Source: Beta vulgaris subsp. vulgaris (lineage: Eukaryota; Streptophyta; Magnoliopsida; Caryophyllales; Amaranthaceae). Taken from it: a stretch of DNA of 64,000 nt. The stretch's first letter is position 1; every line of letters starts with the position of its first letter. The position numbers were made by a program, and so were the translations under genes. The stretch lies in assembly GCF_026745355.1 (NCBI RefSeq), contig NC_079203.1, positions 39,919,492-39,983,491 on the forward strand, given 5' to 3'. The notes below the pieces were generated by a model. That model did not search any database. It was not told where the DNA came from and saw only the letters and a list, made by a program, of their open reading frames with translations. Below are positions 48,356-61,409 of this stretch, piece after piece.

Positions 48356-49504
48356 ATGGTTGAGGCAATTGCAACTACATCTCTTATAGGCTATAGGCCA
48401 TTATATGGCAGTTGGGTTATGGGGGATGCCAGTTACAGGCGAAAATCTGTCGAGAGTTGCCGGTTTCCGGTGGCCTCATTTATAGGTAGAAAGATTGCTT
48501 TGAATCAATGCTTATGCAAGAAGAGAGTTGTGAGGATAGATATGGGATTAAGGGGTTCCATTAAAGCTCTTGCTATGGATTTGAAGGAGGCTTACTCATA
48601 TAAAGAAAAGGATCGATTACCGCGCACTTGGAACTATAGATATGACACTGAAACCGATTCAAGACCAGGCGTATGGCCTCCAAATAATAAGGCTGATAAT
48701 CCATCTCTTCACAACCCTTTGCTTCGGATGGAGAGGATGGGTTGTGGGTGGCTAGGTGCTATATTTGAGTGGGAAGGGGTTATAATTGATGATAATCCTG
48801 ATCTTGATAAGCAGGCTTGGTTAGCTCTTTCTCAAGAGGAAGGAAGGCCAGCCCCCCCAACTTTCCTTCTTAAGAGGGTAGAAGGGATGAAAATTGAGCA
48901 AGCTATTTCTGAAGTCCTTTGCTGGTCTAGAGACCCATCTGAATTGCGAAGGTTGGCTTCCAGGAAAGAGGAGATATATCAAAGATTGCAAGGTGATATC
49001 TATCGATTGAGATCTGGGTCTCGGGAATTCGTGGATGTTCTCATAGCGTATGAGATTCCCATGGCACTTGTCTCTACCCGCCCGAGAAAAACATTGGAGG
49101 CTGCAATAAGGGATATTGGGATCGAAGGGGTATTTAGCGTGATTGTAGCGGCCGAGGATGTTCATAGGGGTAAGCCTGATCCTGAGATGTTCATATATGC
49201 AGCACAACTTCTGAAATTTATACCAGAGAGGTGCATTGTATTCGGGAACTCAAACCTGACTGTAGAAGCATCCCATGATGCCCGGATGAAGTGTGTTGCT
49301 GTTGCTAGCAAGCATCCTGTATATGAGCTTGGAGCTGCGGATTTGGTTGTCAGGCATTTAGATGAACTTTCTGTTATGGATCTAAAGAACCTTGCTGCTG
49401 TAGAGTCACCTGAGTTTCAGGAACCAGAGTTGGAGATGGAGGAAGAATTCGAGGAAGACCAGTATCCATCTGCACCAGCAGGAGTGGATGATATCTTCTG
49501 GTAG
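48356..49504 (+). CDS. PYRP2: Chloroplast HAD-family phosphatase, PYRP2-like, 382 aa
   Basis: The start is the ATG at 48356; the first about 70 residues are Ser/Arg-rich with few acidic residues, like a chloroplast transit peptide. The HAD fold covers about 133-345. Motif I region is GAIFEWEGVIIDDNPDL (135-150), cap-domain sequence follows, motif II is ALVSTRP (237-243), motif III is RGKPDPEMFIYAAQLL (271-286), motif IV region is CIVFGNSN (293-300). The C terminus is acidic and ends DDIFW. It closely resembles Arabidopsis At4g11570, reported as the 5-amino-6-(5-phosphoribitylamino)uracil phosphatase PyrP2 of riboflavin synthesis (from memory). The Asp residues of motif I are Glu here. The gene has no intron in the coding part and stands alone. 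Substrate is inferred from homology only. Confidence 0.82.
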   Translation: MVEAIATTSLIGYRPLYGSWVMGDASYRRKSVESCRFPVASFIGRKIALNQCLCKKRVVRIDMGLRGSIKALAMDLKEAYSYKEKDRLPRTWNYRYDTETDSRPGVWPPNNKADNPSLHNPLLRMERMGCGWLGAIFEWEGVIIDDNPDLDKQAWLALSQEEGRPAPPTFLLKRVEGMKIEQAISEVLCWSRDPSELRRLASRKEEIYQRLQGDIYRLRSGSREFVDVLIAYEIPMALVSTRPRKTLEAAIRDIGIEGVFSVIVAAEDVHRGKPDPEMFIYAAQLLKFIPERCIVFGNSNLTVEASHDARMKCVAVASKHPVYELGAADLVVRHLDELSVMDLKNLAAVESPEFQEPELEMEEEFEEDQYPSAPAGVDDIFW

Positions 49505-49784
49505 CACACTCAAAATGTACAGGATGTTGTTGTCTATCTGTTGGTGAAGATATTGGTTTCTTTTCCTTTTGTGTATAAAACATAGGATAAAAGAAAGTAG
49601 AAGTTAGGGGTAGTCTGCATTGGATTACCTGTGTTGCTCTAATGTACCATATTAATTCTGTTCAATATACAAGTTTGTTACTTCAATTACCTATTATTTC
49701 TGTTAATTGAAGCTTTGACAGTGTTAACATCCTCACGTCTTTCTCTACAGTAAGGCTGATTCCATGTCTTTTATGTGTGAAATA

Positions 49785-50360
49785 TATGCTCAATTAAAGT
49801 TAATAACTGCTGCATAATATGCTCTCAAATCTCAATAATTATGTTTCTTGTAGAAGTGTAAACAAACACTTCAAGTAGCATGATTATCATTCTACATAAT
49901 TAAGAGTAAAAAAAAACTTCAGATGCCCATGAGTAAACTTGTCAAAGCGAGATCACTAAATTCTACGAGATGCGCCTGCCACTGGCCATATAATTCTGGG
50001 GAATACCACATATATCAGACACATCAATATGCTGGTTGTGATGGCGGCAGTTCTTCTGATAACTTTGATTCTGAGTTGCAGCTTTGCTATCCTCCTCACT
50101 AAGTGTAAATGATCATAAGTAGCATCCATAAACGTAGCACAGCCATAACAACCACAGGGCTGGAGGGGACTCCCCATCCATGGCCTGCCTTTATGGGCCT
50201 GGCAAGTAAATGGTAAGACACTAAGACCTATGATGCCGGGTGGTGCAACTGGTCATGGAAGTATCGATCGGAGGAGAGAGAGACTTACCAACCGACCGTG
50301 TCCTTGGAGAATCACGATTAACGATGGCATTTGTGCATGAAGGTGGGGTGCCTTAAGAGT
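49785..50360 (-). pseudogene. Broken copy of the AHL gene, 3' half
   Basis: From about 49785 the sequence follows 37397 onward (3' flank, then coding part) to about 38055. Shared stretches include CCACATATATCAGACACATC (at about 50006 and 37701) and GGTGCAACTGG near 50241. Substitutions and indels destroy the frame. The copy covers about the C-terminal half of the AHL PPC domain and the tail, and lacks the AT-hook. It ends in a junction with KAKU4-like sequence at about 50360. Confidence 0.88.
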
Positions 50361-50700
50361 GACAGTGTACGAAGTTCGAAGAGTGGGATCCAAGGTTACA
50401 GAAGAACTATTTATCTTCACTTTCGCCAGAAAGAAATACGACTCAAGATTCCTTGATGAGCAAAGGAGTTACAGGGGAGCAGGTCAGTTGCATAACTTGC
50501 AGTTGTTGGCATCTGAATTCTAACTGAAATGTAAACATTAGAACTAGCTAGCTTGCAGCTGCCAACATATTCAACTCAGGCTGCAATCCGAGAGTTCAAT
50601 CTTACTATAATTTTCAAGTCCAATTTTCAGATCCTGCAGACTCTAAACATGATAAGCAAGAAAATGTTTTGCCAGATGCTGCAGGGAGATCATGTTTTGT
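50361..50700 (+). pseudogene. Broken copy of KAKU4-like exons 7 and 8 with intron sequence
   Basis: GAAGTTCGAAGAGTGGGATC at about 50370 matches exon 7 near 31755, and the similarity continues through the exon 7 donor, intron 7 (with an internal deletion) and exon 8 up to GCCAGATGCTGCAG near 50685. Introns are retained, so it is a DNA-level copy and not a processed one. Deletions break the frame (for example in the segment matching 31780-31830). Confidence 0.88.
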
Positions 50701-51461
50701 TGTTCTTATGAAATGTACACTTTGGGAGTAAATATTCACACTCTCAAATCCCTTTATATCTCCTTAGATGTTCTTTACTTTTTCAAAAATACTCTTTAAC
50801 ATCTTTTTTATTACCGATCAATATTTTATCTGTATAAGATTGTGAATCTAATTCAAATTTTCATTGAAATAAAGAAAAAGTGAGATGGATTTGAAAATAT
50901 CATTTTATCTCGAAATATAGCTATAATGTCATAATTTTATATATTACATTATTAATAATATAATATCATCATAAGTTTACATGTGAGAATACTAATACTA
51001 TCACCATAAAATTCGTGAATTGGAATACTATCATGAATTTAGATAATATGTAAATTCGGTTCGATACAGTTAAAAATTAGTTTAGAACAATTTCAGTTTA
51101 AATCAGTTTCAGTTCCATTCAGTTCAGTTTCGATTTCAGTTCAGTTTCAGTTTGAATCAGTTGATCTAGTTAAATATTCAGTTTAGTTCAGTTGATCGAT
51201 CAACTTTTCAGTTTTTCCAATTATCTTCAGTTTTATTTCAGTTGCAGTTCACCATTTTTTACCGTTACTCCCAATTCAGTTTAATTCAGTTCAAATTTAA
51301 GTTATTTCAATTCAACCAGTAGTTCATTAACCAAACTGACAGCTCTACGGCAATGGCCAATGGGTAACAAACAACAAACTTATCTGTGAAAGGTAAACGT
51401 AAATTCTAACATAAACCCTACCCAAATTTCTCCTCCCGATAAAACCCTAACTCCCAGAAAC
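50701..51461. other. Spacer and F-box gene 1 upstream region, with CAGTTT-rich repeat
   Basis: 50701-51050 is AT-rich with nothing recognised. 51055-51345 is filled with TTCAG, CAGTTT and related units and ends in a MITE-like terminus (AGAGCTGTCAGTTTGGTTAA on the minus strand). The F-box 1 promoter and 5' UTR must overlap its right edge. Confidence 0.5.
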
Positions 51462-52604
51462 ATGTTTCCACAAGAAATTATCGTCGATATATGTTCCCGA
51501 TTACCTGCGAAATCAGTCGGAAGATTTCGTTGCGTTTCCAAATCATGCAATTCTCTTCTTTCCCAACCCCAATTCATCAAAATTCACCTCAACCAAACCA
51601 AACAATTCCCAAGAAATCAAGAGTCACTCATCTTCCTTGGTATTCCTAATTTCGTCCTCTATACTACCCAATTGAACATTACCCACCACATGTCCGATGA
51701 AATTACCGCTTTCGCAACGAAGCTCAATTTTGCTAATCACTGTGGCATTAATGGTGTAGCTTCTTGTGATGGTTTGGTTTTAGTTATAGATCTGAAATTC
51801 AATATGTGGTTGTTAAACCCAATTACTATGAAGATTAAAGAATTACCCAGCTCACATGATGTTCTTAATTATCCTGCTGATCCTTCCAATTCTGGATTAT
51901 TTAAGTGCGTTTATGGATTTGGGTATGATTCATTTAGTGATGATTATAAGATTGTTACCATTTCTTTTCATGACATTATTGTTAGTAATGATTATCGTGA
52001 AAATGAGTGTAGTGAAAGATTTGTTAATGTGTATTCTGTTAGAAATAATTCTTGGAAGAAAGCTGAGAGTTCACCATACTATCATAAGTTATCTAGAGCT
52101 TCAGGGATTTATGTTAATGGATGCCTTCATTGGGTAGCATGTCGATATTCAGATTTTTCAGATTTTTCACCTGTGATAGCAACATTTGATTTAAAAGAGG
52201 AAAGGTTTTACGAAATGCCACTACCTAGTTCAATTGATTTTAAGAAATCGTCCTTATATGTTGAGATGCTTGGAGGGTGCTTAGTTATTCAGGCTTTTAA
52301 TAGATTTGGTGTCAATGATTTGTGGAAGATGGAAGAATACGGTGTCGCGAAGTCTTGGAGTCGATTTTCGATCAGTAATCCTGACCTGCAATTGAGTAGG
52401 CCTATTTGTTTTTTAGGGGATGATCAAATGTTGTTGTTGGAGCATAGTGGTGTGTTGAGTGAAAAGCATATAATGGCATTATGGAATTTGGAAGATGATA
52501 CTTTAAAGGAAGTTGAAGTTCATGGCTTTGAGGGTAGATGTTTTTCTACAATGACTGTTGTGGATAGCCTTGTCTCACCTTATTGCTATGATGAAGCTAT
52601 ATGA
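51462..52604 (+). CDS. F-box protein with F-box-associated (FBA) domain, 380 aa
   Basis: The ATG at 51462 starts directly with the F-box (residues 1-43, FPQEIIVDICSRLPAKSVGR), which recruits SKP1 in SCF ubiquitin ligases. The rest has FBA signatures: VASCDGLVLV (about 98), LLNPITMKIKELP, YGFGYDSFSDDYKIVTI, FVNVYSVRNNSWKK, GCLHWVA and VIATFDLKEERFYEMPLP. These form a kelch-like substrate-binding fold as in CPR1/CPR30-type proteins. The position usually held by Trp in SKxW is Cys29. No intron, no frameshift. The closest relative in the window is the paralogue at 54294. Its substrate cannot be predicted. Confidence 0.92.
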   Translation: MFPQEIIVDICSRLPAKSVGRFRCVSKSCNSLLSQPQFIKIHLNQTKQFPRNQESLIFLGIPNFVLYTTQLNITHHMSDEITAFATKLNFANHCGINGVASCDGLVLVIDLKFNMWLLNPITMKIKELPSSHDVLNYPADPSNSGLFKCVYGFGYDSFSDDYKIVTISFHDIIVSNDYRENECSERFVNVYSVRNNSWKKAESSPYYHKLSRASGIYVNGCLHWVACRYSDFSDFSPVIATFDLKEERFYEMPLPSSIDFKKSSLYVEMLGGCLVIQAFNRFGVNDLWKMEEYGVAKSWSRFSISNPDLQLSRPICFLGDDQMLLLEHSGVLSEKHIMALWNLEDDTLKEVEVHGFEGRCFSTMTVVDSLVSPYCYDEAI

Positions 52605-54293
52605 CAGTTTTGGTTTGTTCATAGCATTGAGGGTAGATAGATATCTTGCTCGAGTATGGATCATAAACTACTACTCCTGTGTTTCTGATCTAATAGGATT
52701 GTAAGAATTTTCACAGTTTTTAAGTAAGTTTTTCAACATTTATCTCTTTTGGAATATATTGCATATTGATAGATGTTGAAAACACATATGTGATCGTTGT
52801 GAAAATCAAAACATTGCAATCATTTCCTCTATCTCGTGTGTACTATTTATATAACCTTCTTTGATCATATTTTTCTACTAAAATGCAAAGATAAATGTTA
52901 GTATCTACTTTGATGTTGTTGAATTTGTCTTAATGTATATTCTCAAAATATCAGTTTTTATAGCTTGTGCTACTCTACAATTAAAGATGTTAATGGCTAA
53001 ACTTGTACATTGGCATGTGTGAAAGTCAAAGTATATCAATTAATATAGGACAAATTATGGAGGGAGTATAAAAAAACAAAGGAAGTGTAAACCTAAAAAA
53101 CTAGGGTTATAGTTGAACATGTGAATACTATAAAAAAATCAAAGTAGTGAAACAAGCATAAAAAATGATTGAAGGGAGTACATAAAACTATATAGGTTAA
53201 TTTTTAGATTATATGAAAATTGGCAATCCTCTTAGGGGCTGGACATTCTGTCAAAGTAAATCCTTATCCATTAGCGATCAAATACCCAGTTTAGATGAGA
53301 CCCGTAACCCGGGCTTTGATACCATGTTAATTTTTAGATTATATAAAAATGGGCCTGGGTAACCCAATAAGGAGGAGGAGAGTTTAGTCTACATACAAGC
53401 TAGGAGGTTTCATCCTAAAACCAATTGGTGATAGGAGGAGTAACTCCTCATCTTATAAAGTGGTTTATTCTCTCCTCTTTATCCAATGTGGGACACTCAC
53501 AAGTGGACTTTCAATGGGTGTCAACAGTATATAATCATATCTTGACCAAGGACACTTGGGTCTCAGGATCTAATGATATGACTTGCTATCCCACATGGGA
53601 GATCATGATGAGCGTTATAGTCGGAATGACCATATGGCTCAAAAATTCTGAACTTGGTAATTTCTTTTATGTACTTGCGTGTTCTATAGGAAAAAAGTTT
53701 GAACCTCGAGCATATAGTAAATTGTACTACTTTTAATTTTAAGTTACAATCTTTGATTATTTTAATACACGTACCAAAAAGGCAAATGTTGCCTCTTAAA
53801 AAAAACGGAGGAAGTATATTGGTCCCAGGACCATGATAAAATTTGCATCATTTGAGGGTTGTAGTGAAAAGGGCGGATAGGGGAAGCCCCTGATACAAGA
53901 CCAGAAAAGATTATTTGGCTTTAAAAGCCCAACTAAAGGGGGTAAAAAAAAAAAGTCTTCGACTGAGCCTAGATCAAATCTGACTTCTGACATCTCCTCT
54001 CTCTGATCCAAACATCTCTGTGTGCATTGACTTTGAAATATCTGTGCTGATCAAGTGTATGTTCCTGAAGTTGAGGTATGTTTCTACAAATTAGTAGAAT
54101 AAACATCCATGTTTAAATTCCTTTCTTGCTTGAATTTGTATGATTAAATACGTATGTGCTATGTAATCTGCCTCACCTTTCCAATATCTTACATTGTGAA
54201 CTTGTTGTAGTTGATGAACTAAGAGCAAAATCTGTGCTGAGTTTGAAATGTGGTAATGCTATGTGGCATGTTGCAGATTACACTTAATTCCTC
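52605..54293. other. Intergenic region between the two F-box genes
   Basis: 52605-53190 shows no gene. A TRIM-like fragment lies at 53195-53520. Stowaway-type ends occur at 53051 (GGAGGGAGTA), 53172 and 53806 (CGGAGGAAGTA). The sequence from about 54000 is probably promoter and 5' UTR of the second F-box gene, with a likely 5' UTR intron ending at TTGCAG just before 54277. Confidence 0.5.
53195..53520 (-). mobile_element. TRIM-like or partial LTR fragment
   Basis: On the minus strand a block begins near GTGTCCCACATTGG (53490) and ends TCTAAAAATTAACA at 53326. It is followed by TGGTATCAAAGCC, a tRNA-Met-like primer site. A short second copy of the terminal ATATAATCTAAAAATTAA lies at 53200-53217. 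The arrangement of LTR end, primer site, tiny interior and second LTR end fits a terminal-repeat retrotransposon in miniature that has lost most of one LTR. Confidence 0.5.
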
Positions 54294-55475
54294 ATGAACC
54301 CACCAAAACATATGAAAGATCTTCATCAAGAGATCATAGTTGACATACTTACCCGGCTACCAACGAAATCCATTGGACGATTTCGGTGCGTATCGAAGAA
54401 ATGGAAATCTCTTCTTTCTCAACCTCACTTCATCAAAACCCAACTCAACCGAACAAAACACCTCCCAAGAGAAGAAGAATCACTCATACTGTTTTCTGAT
54501 GAATCTGAGTCCTTGTATTCTACCCAGTTGAAGAATGCTGATTCCCTGTCAGAGGAAATTACCGCTTCTGCTAGCAAGTTTTGTTTAGATGATCATCGCT
54601 TTGATTCGGAGACTTTTTATAGGAACATGGCTTCTTGTGATGGGTTGATATTAGTTAAGGATGAGGAAGACAAGTTGGTATTGGCAAATCCAACTACTAA
54701 AGAGACTAAGGTATTGCCGTGCTCGCCTTATGCTCTTGATCCTCGTGCTAGTTTCACCATGTATGGACTTGGGTATGATTCGGTTAGCGATGATTATAAG
54801 GTTGTTACCATTTCTTATCATGACGCAGTTACTGTCCTTGCTGATGAGGAGGCTGATGATAGTGAGGATGAGACTGACTGTACTGAGATGTATGTTAATG
54901 TTTATTCTGTTAGACATGGTAATTGGAAGCGCGCTGAGAGTTCTCCTTATGATCATGCTGTTGGTCATCATGCTTCAGGGGTTTGTGTTGATGGCTATAT
55001 CTATTGGCTAGCTAGTATCAGTTCAGATTTCTCGTCTGTTATCGCGGCATTTGATTTAGGGGAGGAGGTGTTTTCTGAGGTGCCACCCCCAAGTTCAGTT
55101 GATTGTAAGGAATTCGTGTTTTATCAACTTGTGGCTCTCGAAGGTTACCTTTGTATGTTTTCTCCAAATAGGGATAGTGAGATTGATTTTTGGGTGATGA
55201 AAGAATATGATGTCGAGGAGTCTTGGACTAAAGTCACGATCATTAACCCTGCAGAGTCAGAGTTTAGGCCTCTATGTATGTTGGGGAAGGAACAATTGGT
55301 GATGATGAAAGATGAGGAGACAATTGCTGAGAAATTGGTGATGTACAATATGAAAGAAGGTACTTTTAAGGATATTGTGGTTCATGGCATTTCGGATCAA
55401 TTTTCTATTGGAGGGACCTTCATAGAGAGTCTTCTTTCGCCTCATTGCAGTAATGAAGATACAAGCGAAGGCTAA
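54294..55475 (+). CDS. F-box protein with F-box-associated (FBA) domain, 393 aa
   Basis: The ATG at 54294 gives MNPPKHMKDLHQEI; a second in-frame Met is residue 7. The F-box spans about 10-50 (IIVDILTRLPTKSIGRFRC, then VSKKWKSLLSQ with the usual Trp37). FBA signatures: MASCDGLILV, LANPTTKETKVLP, YGLGYDSVSDDYKVVTI, YVNVYSVRHGNWKRAE, GYIYWLA and VIAAFDLGEEVFSEVPPPSS. An acidic insert (DEEADDSEDETD) at about 185-197 is absent from the paralogue at 51462. The two genes share order, orientation and architecture, so they are a tandem duplication. Role inferred: substrate receptor of an SCF E3 ligase. Confidence 0.93.
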   Translation: MNPPKHMKDLHQEIIVDILTRLPTKSIGRFRCVSKKWKSLLSQPHFIKTQLNRTKHLPREEESLILFSDESESLYSTQLKNADSLSEEITASASKFCLDDHRFDSETFYRNMASCDGLILVKDEEDKLVLANPTTKETKVLPCSPYALDPRASFTMYGLGYDSVSDDYKVVTISYHDAVTVLADEEADDSEDETDCTEMYVNVYSVRHGNWKRAESSPYDHAVGHHASGVCVDGYIYWLASISSDFSSVIAAFDLGEEVFSEVPPPSSVDCKEFVFYQLVALEGYLCMFSPNRDSEIDFWVMKEYDVEESWTKVTIINPAESEFRPLCMLGKEQLVMMKDEETIAEKLVMYNMKEGTFKDIVVHGISDQFSIGGTFIESLLSPHCSNEDTSEG

Positions 55476-55517
55476 TTCCTCCCTTACTAGAAAACGCACG
55501 ACGAGTTTTTAAAATAC

Positions 55518-55746
55518 TTCCTCCGTTCTTAAAAAAGAGAAATATTTACTTTTTAGAGATCAAATTTCACAAATTTTGACTATATTCTATTCCGGATATT
55601 TCATATAATGTTATATTGTATTTGACATTAACATTTTGCAAGTATATTTTTACTTGTACGTATCACTGTCAAAATAAACTAACGGTCAAAAAAGTATCAA
55701 AGACGGTAAAAAAGCAAATGTTTCATTTTTCTTATAATGACGGAAT
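55518..55746. mobile_element. Stowaway-like MITE
   Basis: The left end CTTCCTCCGTTCTTAAAAAA and, inverted, the right end AATTCCGTCATTATAAG are related. Both are bordered by TA, as in Tc1/mariner-derived Stowaway elements (CTCCCTCCGT type). About 229 bp, non-coding. Confidence 0.6.
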
Positions 55747-58916
<3,170 letters not shown>

Positions 58917-58931
58917 AACAGAAAACAACCA

Positions 58932-60144
58932 CTAGGGAGGATCCCAGGAAATGGGCCACCCTAAAGCATCCTTTCGGATGATTACAGAGAAATTGAAATC
59001 AGGAGACTCAAACCAATAAGTTAAATTAGAACAAACATGACCACGGTGAGCCATCCAATCTGTTGCAGCATTCCCTTCCCGAACTCCATGGTTGATACTA
59101 ACCTCCGCAAAATTCTTCAACTCCTCCCCTGCATCCATAATAAGAGAATGAATAGACCAAGGAATTTTCCAAACACGCTTGATAGCTTGAATAACACTAA
59201 GGTTGTCCCCTTCAACCACTAGCTTATTAATCCCTAGCATTCTAGCACCAAAAATGCCTTCTCTGAGAGCCCAAGCTTCACCCACCAAAATAGACGAGTC
59301 AGCATTTAAGGATCTAGCACCACAAAGCTTGATAACGCCTTCTTCATTTCTTATAACAAACCCTAAAGCCGCTGAACCATCCTTCAACTTCGACCCATCA
59401 AAATTGAGCTTAAAGAACCCTACCGGGGGGGCTACCCAACTAATATTCAGCCTTGAGAGCTTAGCGGGCCGACGGAGCAAACCACTACCAGGATGCGAAG
59501 GATCAACCACTAGAGGGTCATCCACACACCGATCCACAAAATTTTTGATCATCCAACAAATTTTAACAATCGAAAAACCCTCATCTCTAAAGGAGATACC
59601 ATTCCTCACATACCAAACAAACCACCAAGTTGTGGCAATTTTCGCTAACTCACTCAAAGGCCTGCTTTTAATTAGATCACAAAATCAATCAATGAAAGCA
59701 AGACCCTCTGGATTACCAGGAAGAGAAGGCCAACCAAACCTGGTCCCTAACATATCAAAAACATCGATACAAAAGGGACATTCCACAAAAAGATGAAGAA
59801 GATCTTCCGAATGGTGATTACAAAAAACACACTCAAGCGGAAGGAAAACATGACTCACCTCCATCCTCTTTTTGGTAGGAAGCCCATTATTACAGATTTT
59901 CCAAAGAAAGAACTTAATCTTAGGAGGAACCTGAAGACTCCAAATCCAAAAAAAAAGAAACATTAGGCAAAGAACCATGAACCTCATGCCTTGAATCTTG
60001 AAGCAACTGAACACCCGATTTTACCGAATAGCACCCATCGGGCGAAAGAGCCCACACACACTTGTCCTCCAAAGGATGCCTAGGAATGAAGATGTTACAA
60101 ATAGCCAGACAAACCTCCTCCGAGACAAACTCCCTAAGCCTCAA
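58932..60144 (-). pseudogene. LINE ORF2: zf-RVT and RNase H domains
   Basis: 60014-59685 holds the zf-RVT motif (QVPPKIKFFLWKICNNGLPT, CVFCNHHSEDLLHLFVECPF). After a stop near 59683, the frame 59657-58932 holds the RNase H domain: FKLNFDGSKLKDGSAALGFV with the first catalytic Asp, GEAWALREGI with the Glu, VVEGDNLSVIQAI with the second Asp, and a final segment ending WDPP. The key acidic residues are present, so this RNase H looks well preserved despite the broken ORF. Confidence 0.9.
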
Positions 60145-60150
60145 AACATC

Positions 60151-61409
60151 TCATTGACAATCCTGGGTGAAAAAATTCTCAACAACCAAAGACTCTGAAC
60201 CCCTGAGAACCGGACAAACTGAGCAAATGGGATACTGAAAGACCCAATTGTCGAACCAAAAAGAGATCTTATCCCCCCTACCCACAACCCAACGCAGACC
60301 AAGCTTAAACTTATTCCTCAAAGACATGAGATTACGCCACTGCCACGAAACATTAGCTTTAACCCTATAATCAAACAAGCCATCATTTTTCATATACTTT
60401 TTTGACACCAAATTAACCCATAAGTTGTCAGGACAAACTAAGATTTTCCATAGTAATTTAAACTGTAAGGCCATATTCATTACTCTGGCCTTTCTCAATC
60501 CTAGACCCCCATTCTTCTTTGGTTTGCAGATCCTATCCCAACCTAAGATTAGGGGATTTAGACTCTTAAGATTTATTCCAGAAAAAATTACGGTAGCTTT
60601 TATCCAGAGATTCCACTATATGAGATGGCAATAAGAAACATTGCATCTGATAGTTAGCCTTGGTTGCTAAATTAGATTGAATAAGAACCGTGCGACCGGC
60701 TTGGGATAGGGAATTAGCTTTCCACTTGGAGAGCTGAACTTGAACCTTTTCCTGAATATCCCCAAAGGTGGTATTAGTAACCTTACTATCAATAATGGGG
60801 CAACCCAAGTATTTACCCAAAGAACGAGCTTCACCCATACGCAGAATAGAGGCAAAGGAAGTAGCAAGGTTAGGATCAGTATTGGGAGAACACTGATAAG
60901 CTGACTTATTATAATCTACTAACTGACCAGACATCCTACAATAATTATCCAGGATTCCCCTGATTTCGTTACAACTGTCAATAGAAGCTTTTGCAAAAAT
61001 CATAGTGTCATCTGCAAATGTTAGGAACGGAATTTTACACGAGAGTGACCCAAAGAGACACCAACTAGTTTAGCCCCCTCTCTGCTGGCTGAATGAAGCT
61101 GCCTAGCAAGAATTTCAGCACACAAAATAAAGATATAAGGAGAAAGAGGGTTTCCCTGACGGATCCCCTAGAAGGATAAAACACATCACCAGGGATCCCA
61201 TTAACTAAAACAGAGAATGAAACTGAGGAGATACATTCCTTCATCCAGCCAACCCATCGATCACAAAAACCTAATTTCTTAAAAACTGCAAAGATAAAGT
61301 TCCACTCTAATCGATCATAAGCTTTTTCCATATCTAGCTTAATAGCTAACCACCCTTGTTTCCCTGATTTCTTTTTGAACGAATGAAACACATTGTGCGC
61401 TATCAACAC
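60151..61409 (-). pseudogene. LINE ORF2: reverse transcriptase core and thumb (frameshifted)
   Basis: 61409-61065 carries WLAIKLDMEKAYDRLEWNFI and VLVNGIPGD. The catalytic FADD is encoded at 61018-61007, just before the frame 61003-60566 (IFAKASIDSCNEIRGIL, GEARSLGKYLGCPI, SQAGRTVLIQSNL). The frame 60498-60151 continues with MALQFKLLWKILVCPDNLW and GDKISFWFDNW. Frame changes lie near 61070 and 60530. Confidence 0.88.

Noticed and set aside
49730..50760. Helitron or Pack-MULE as the carrier of the AHL/KAKU4 chimera
   Set aside because: No TC start, no CTRR end with hairpin and no long terminal inverted repeats were seen near the edges.
53425..53736. 103-codon open frame between the F-box genes
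   Set aside because: Starts within the TRIM-like fragment, no domain or conserved motif.
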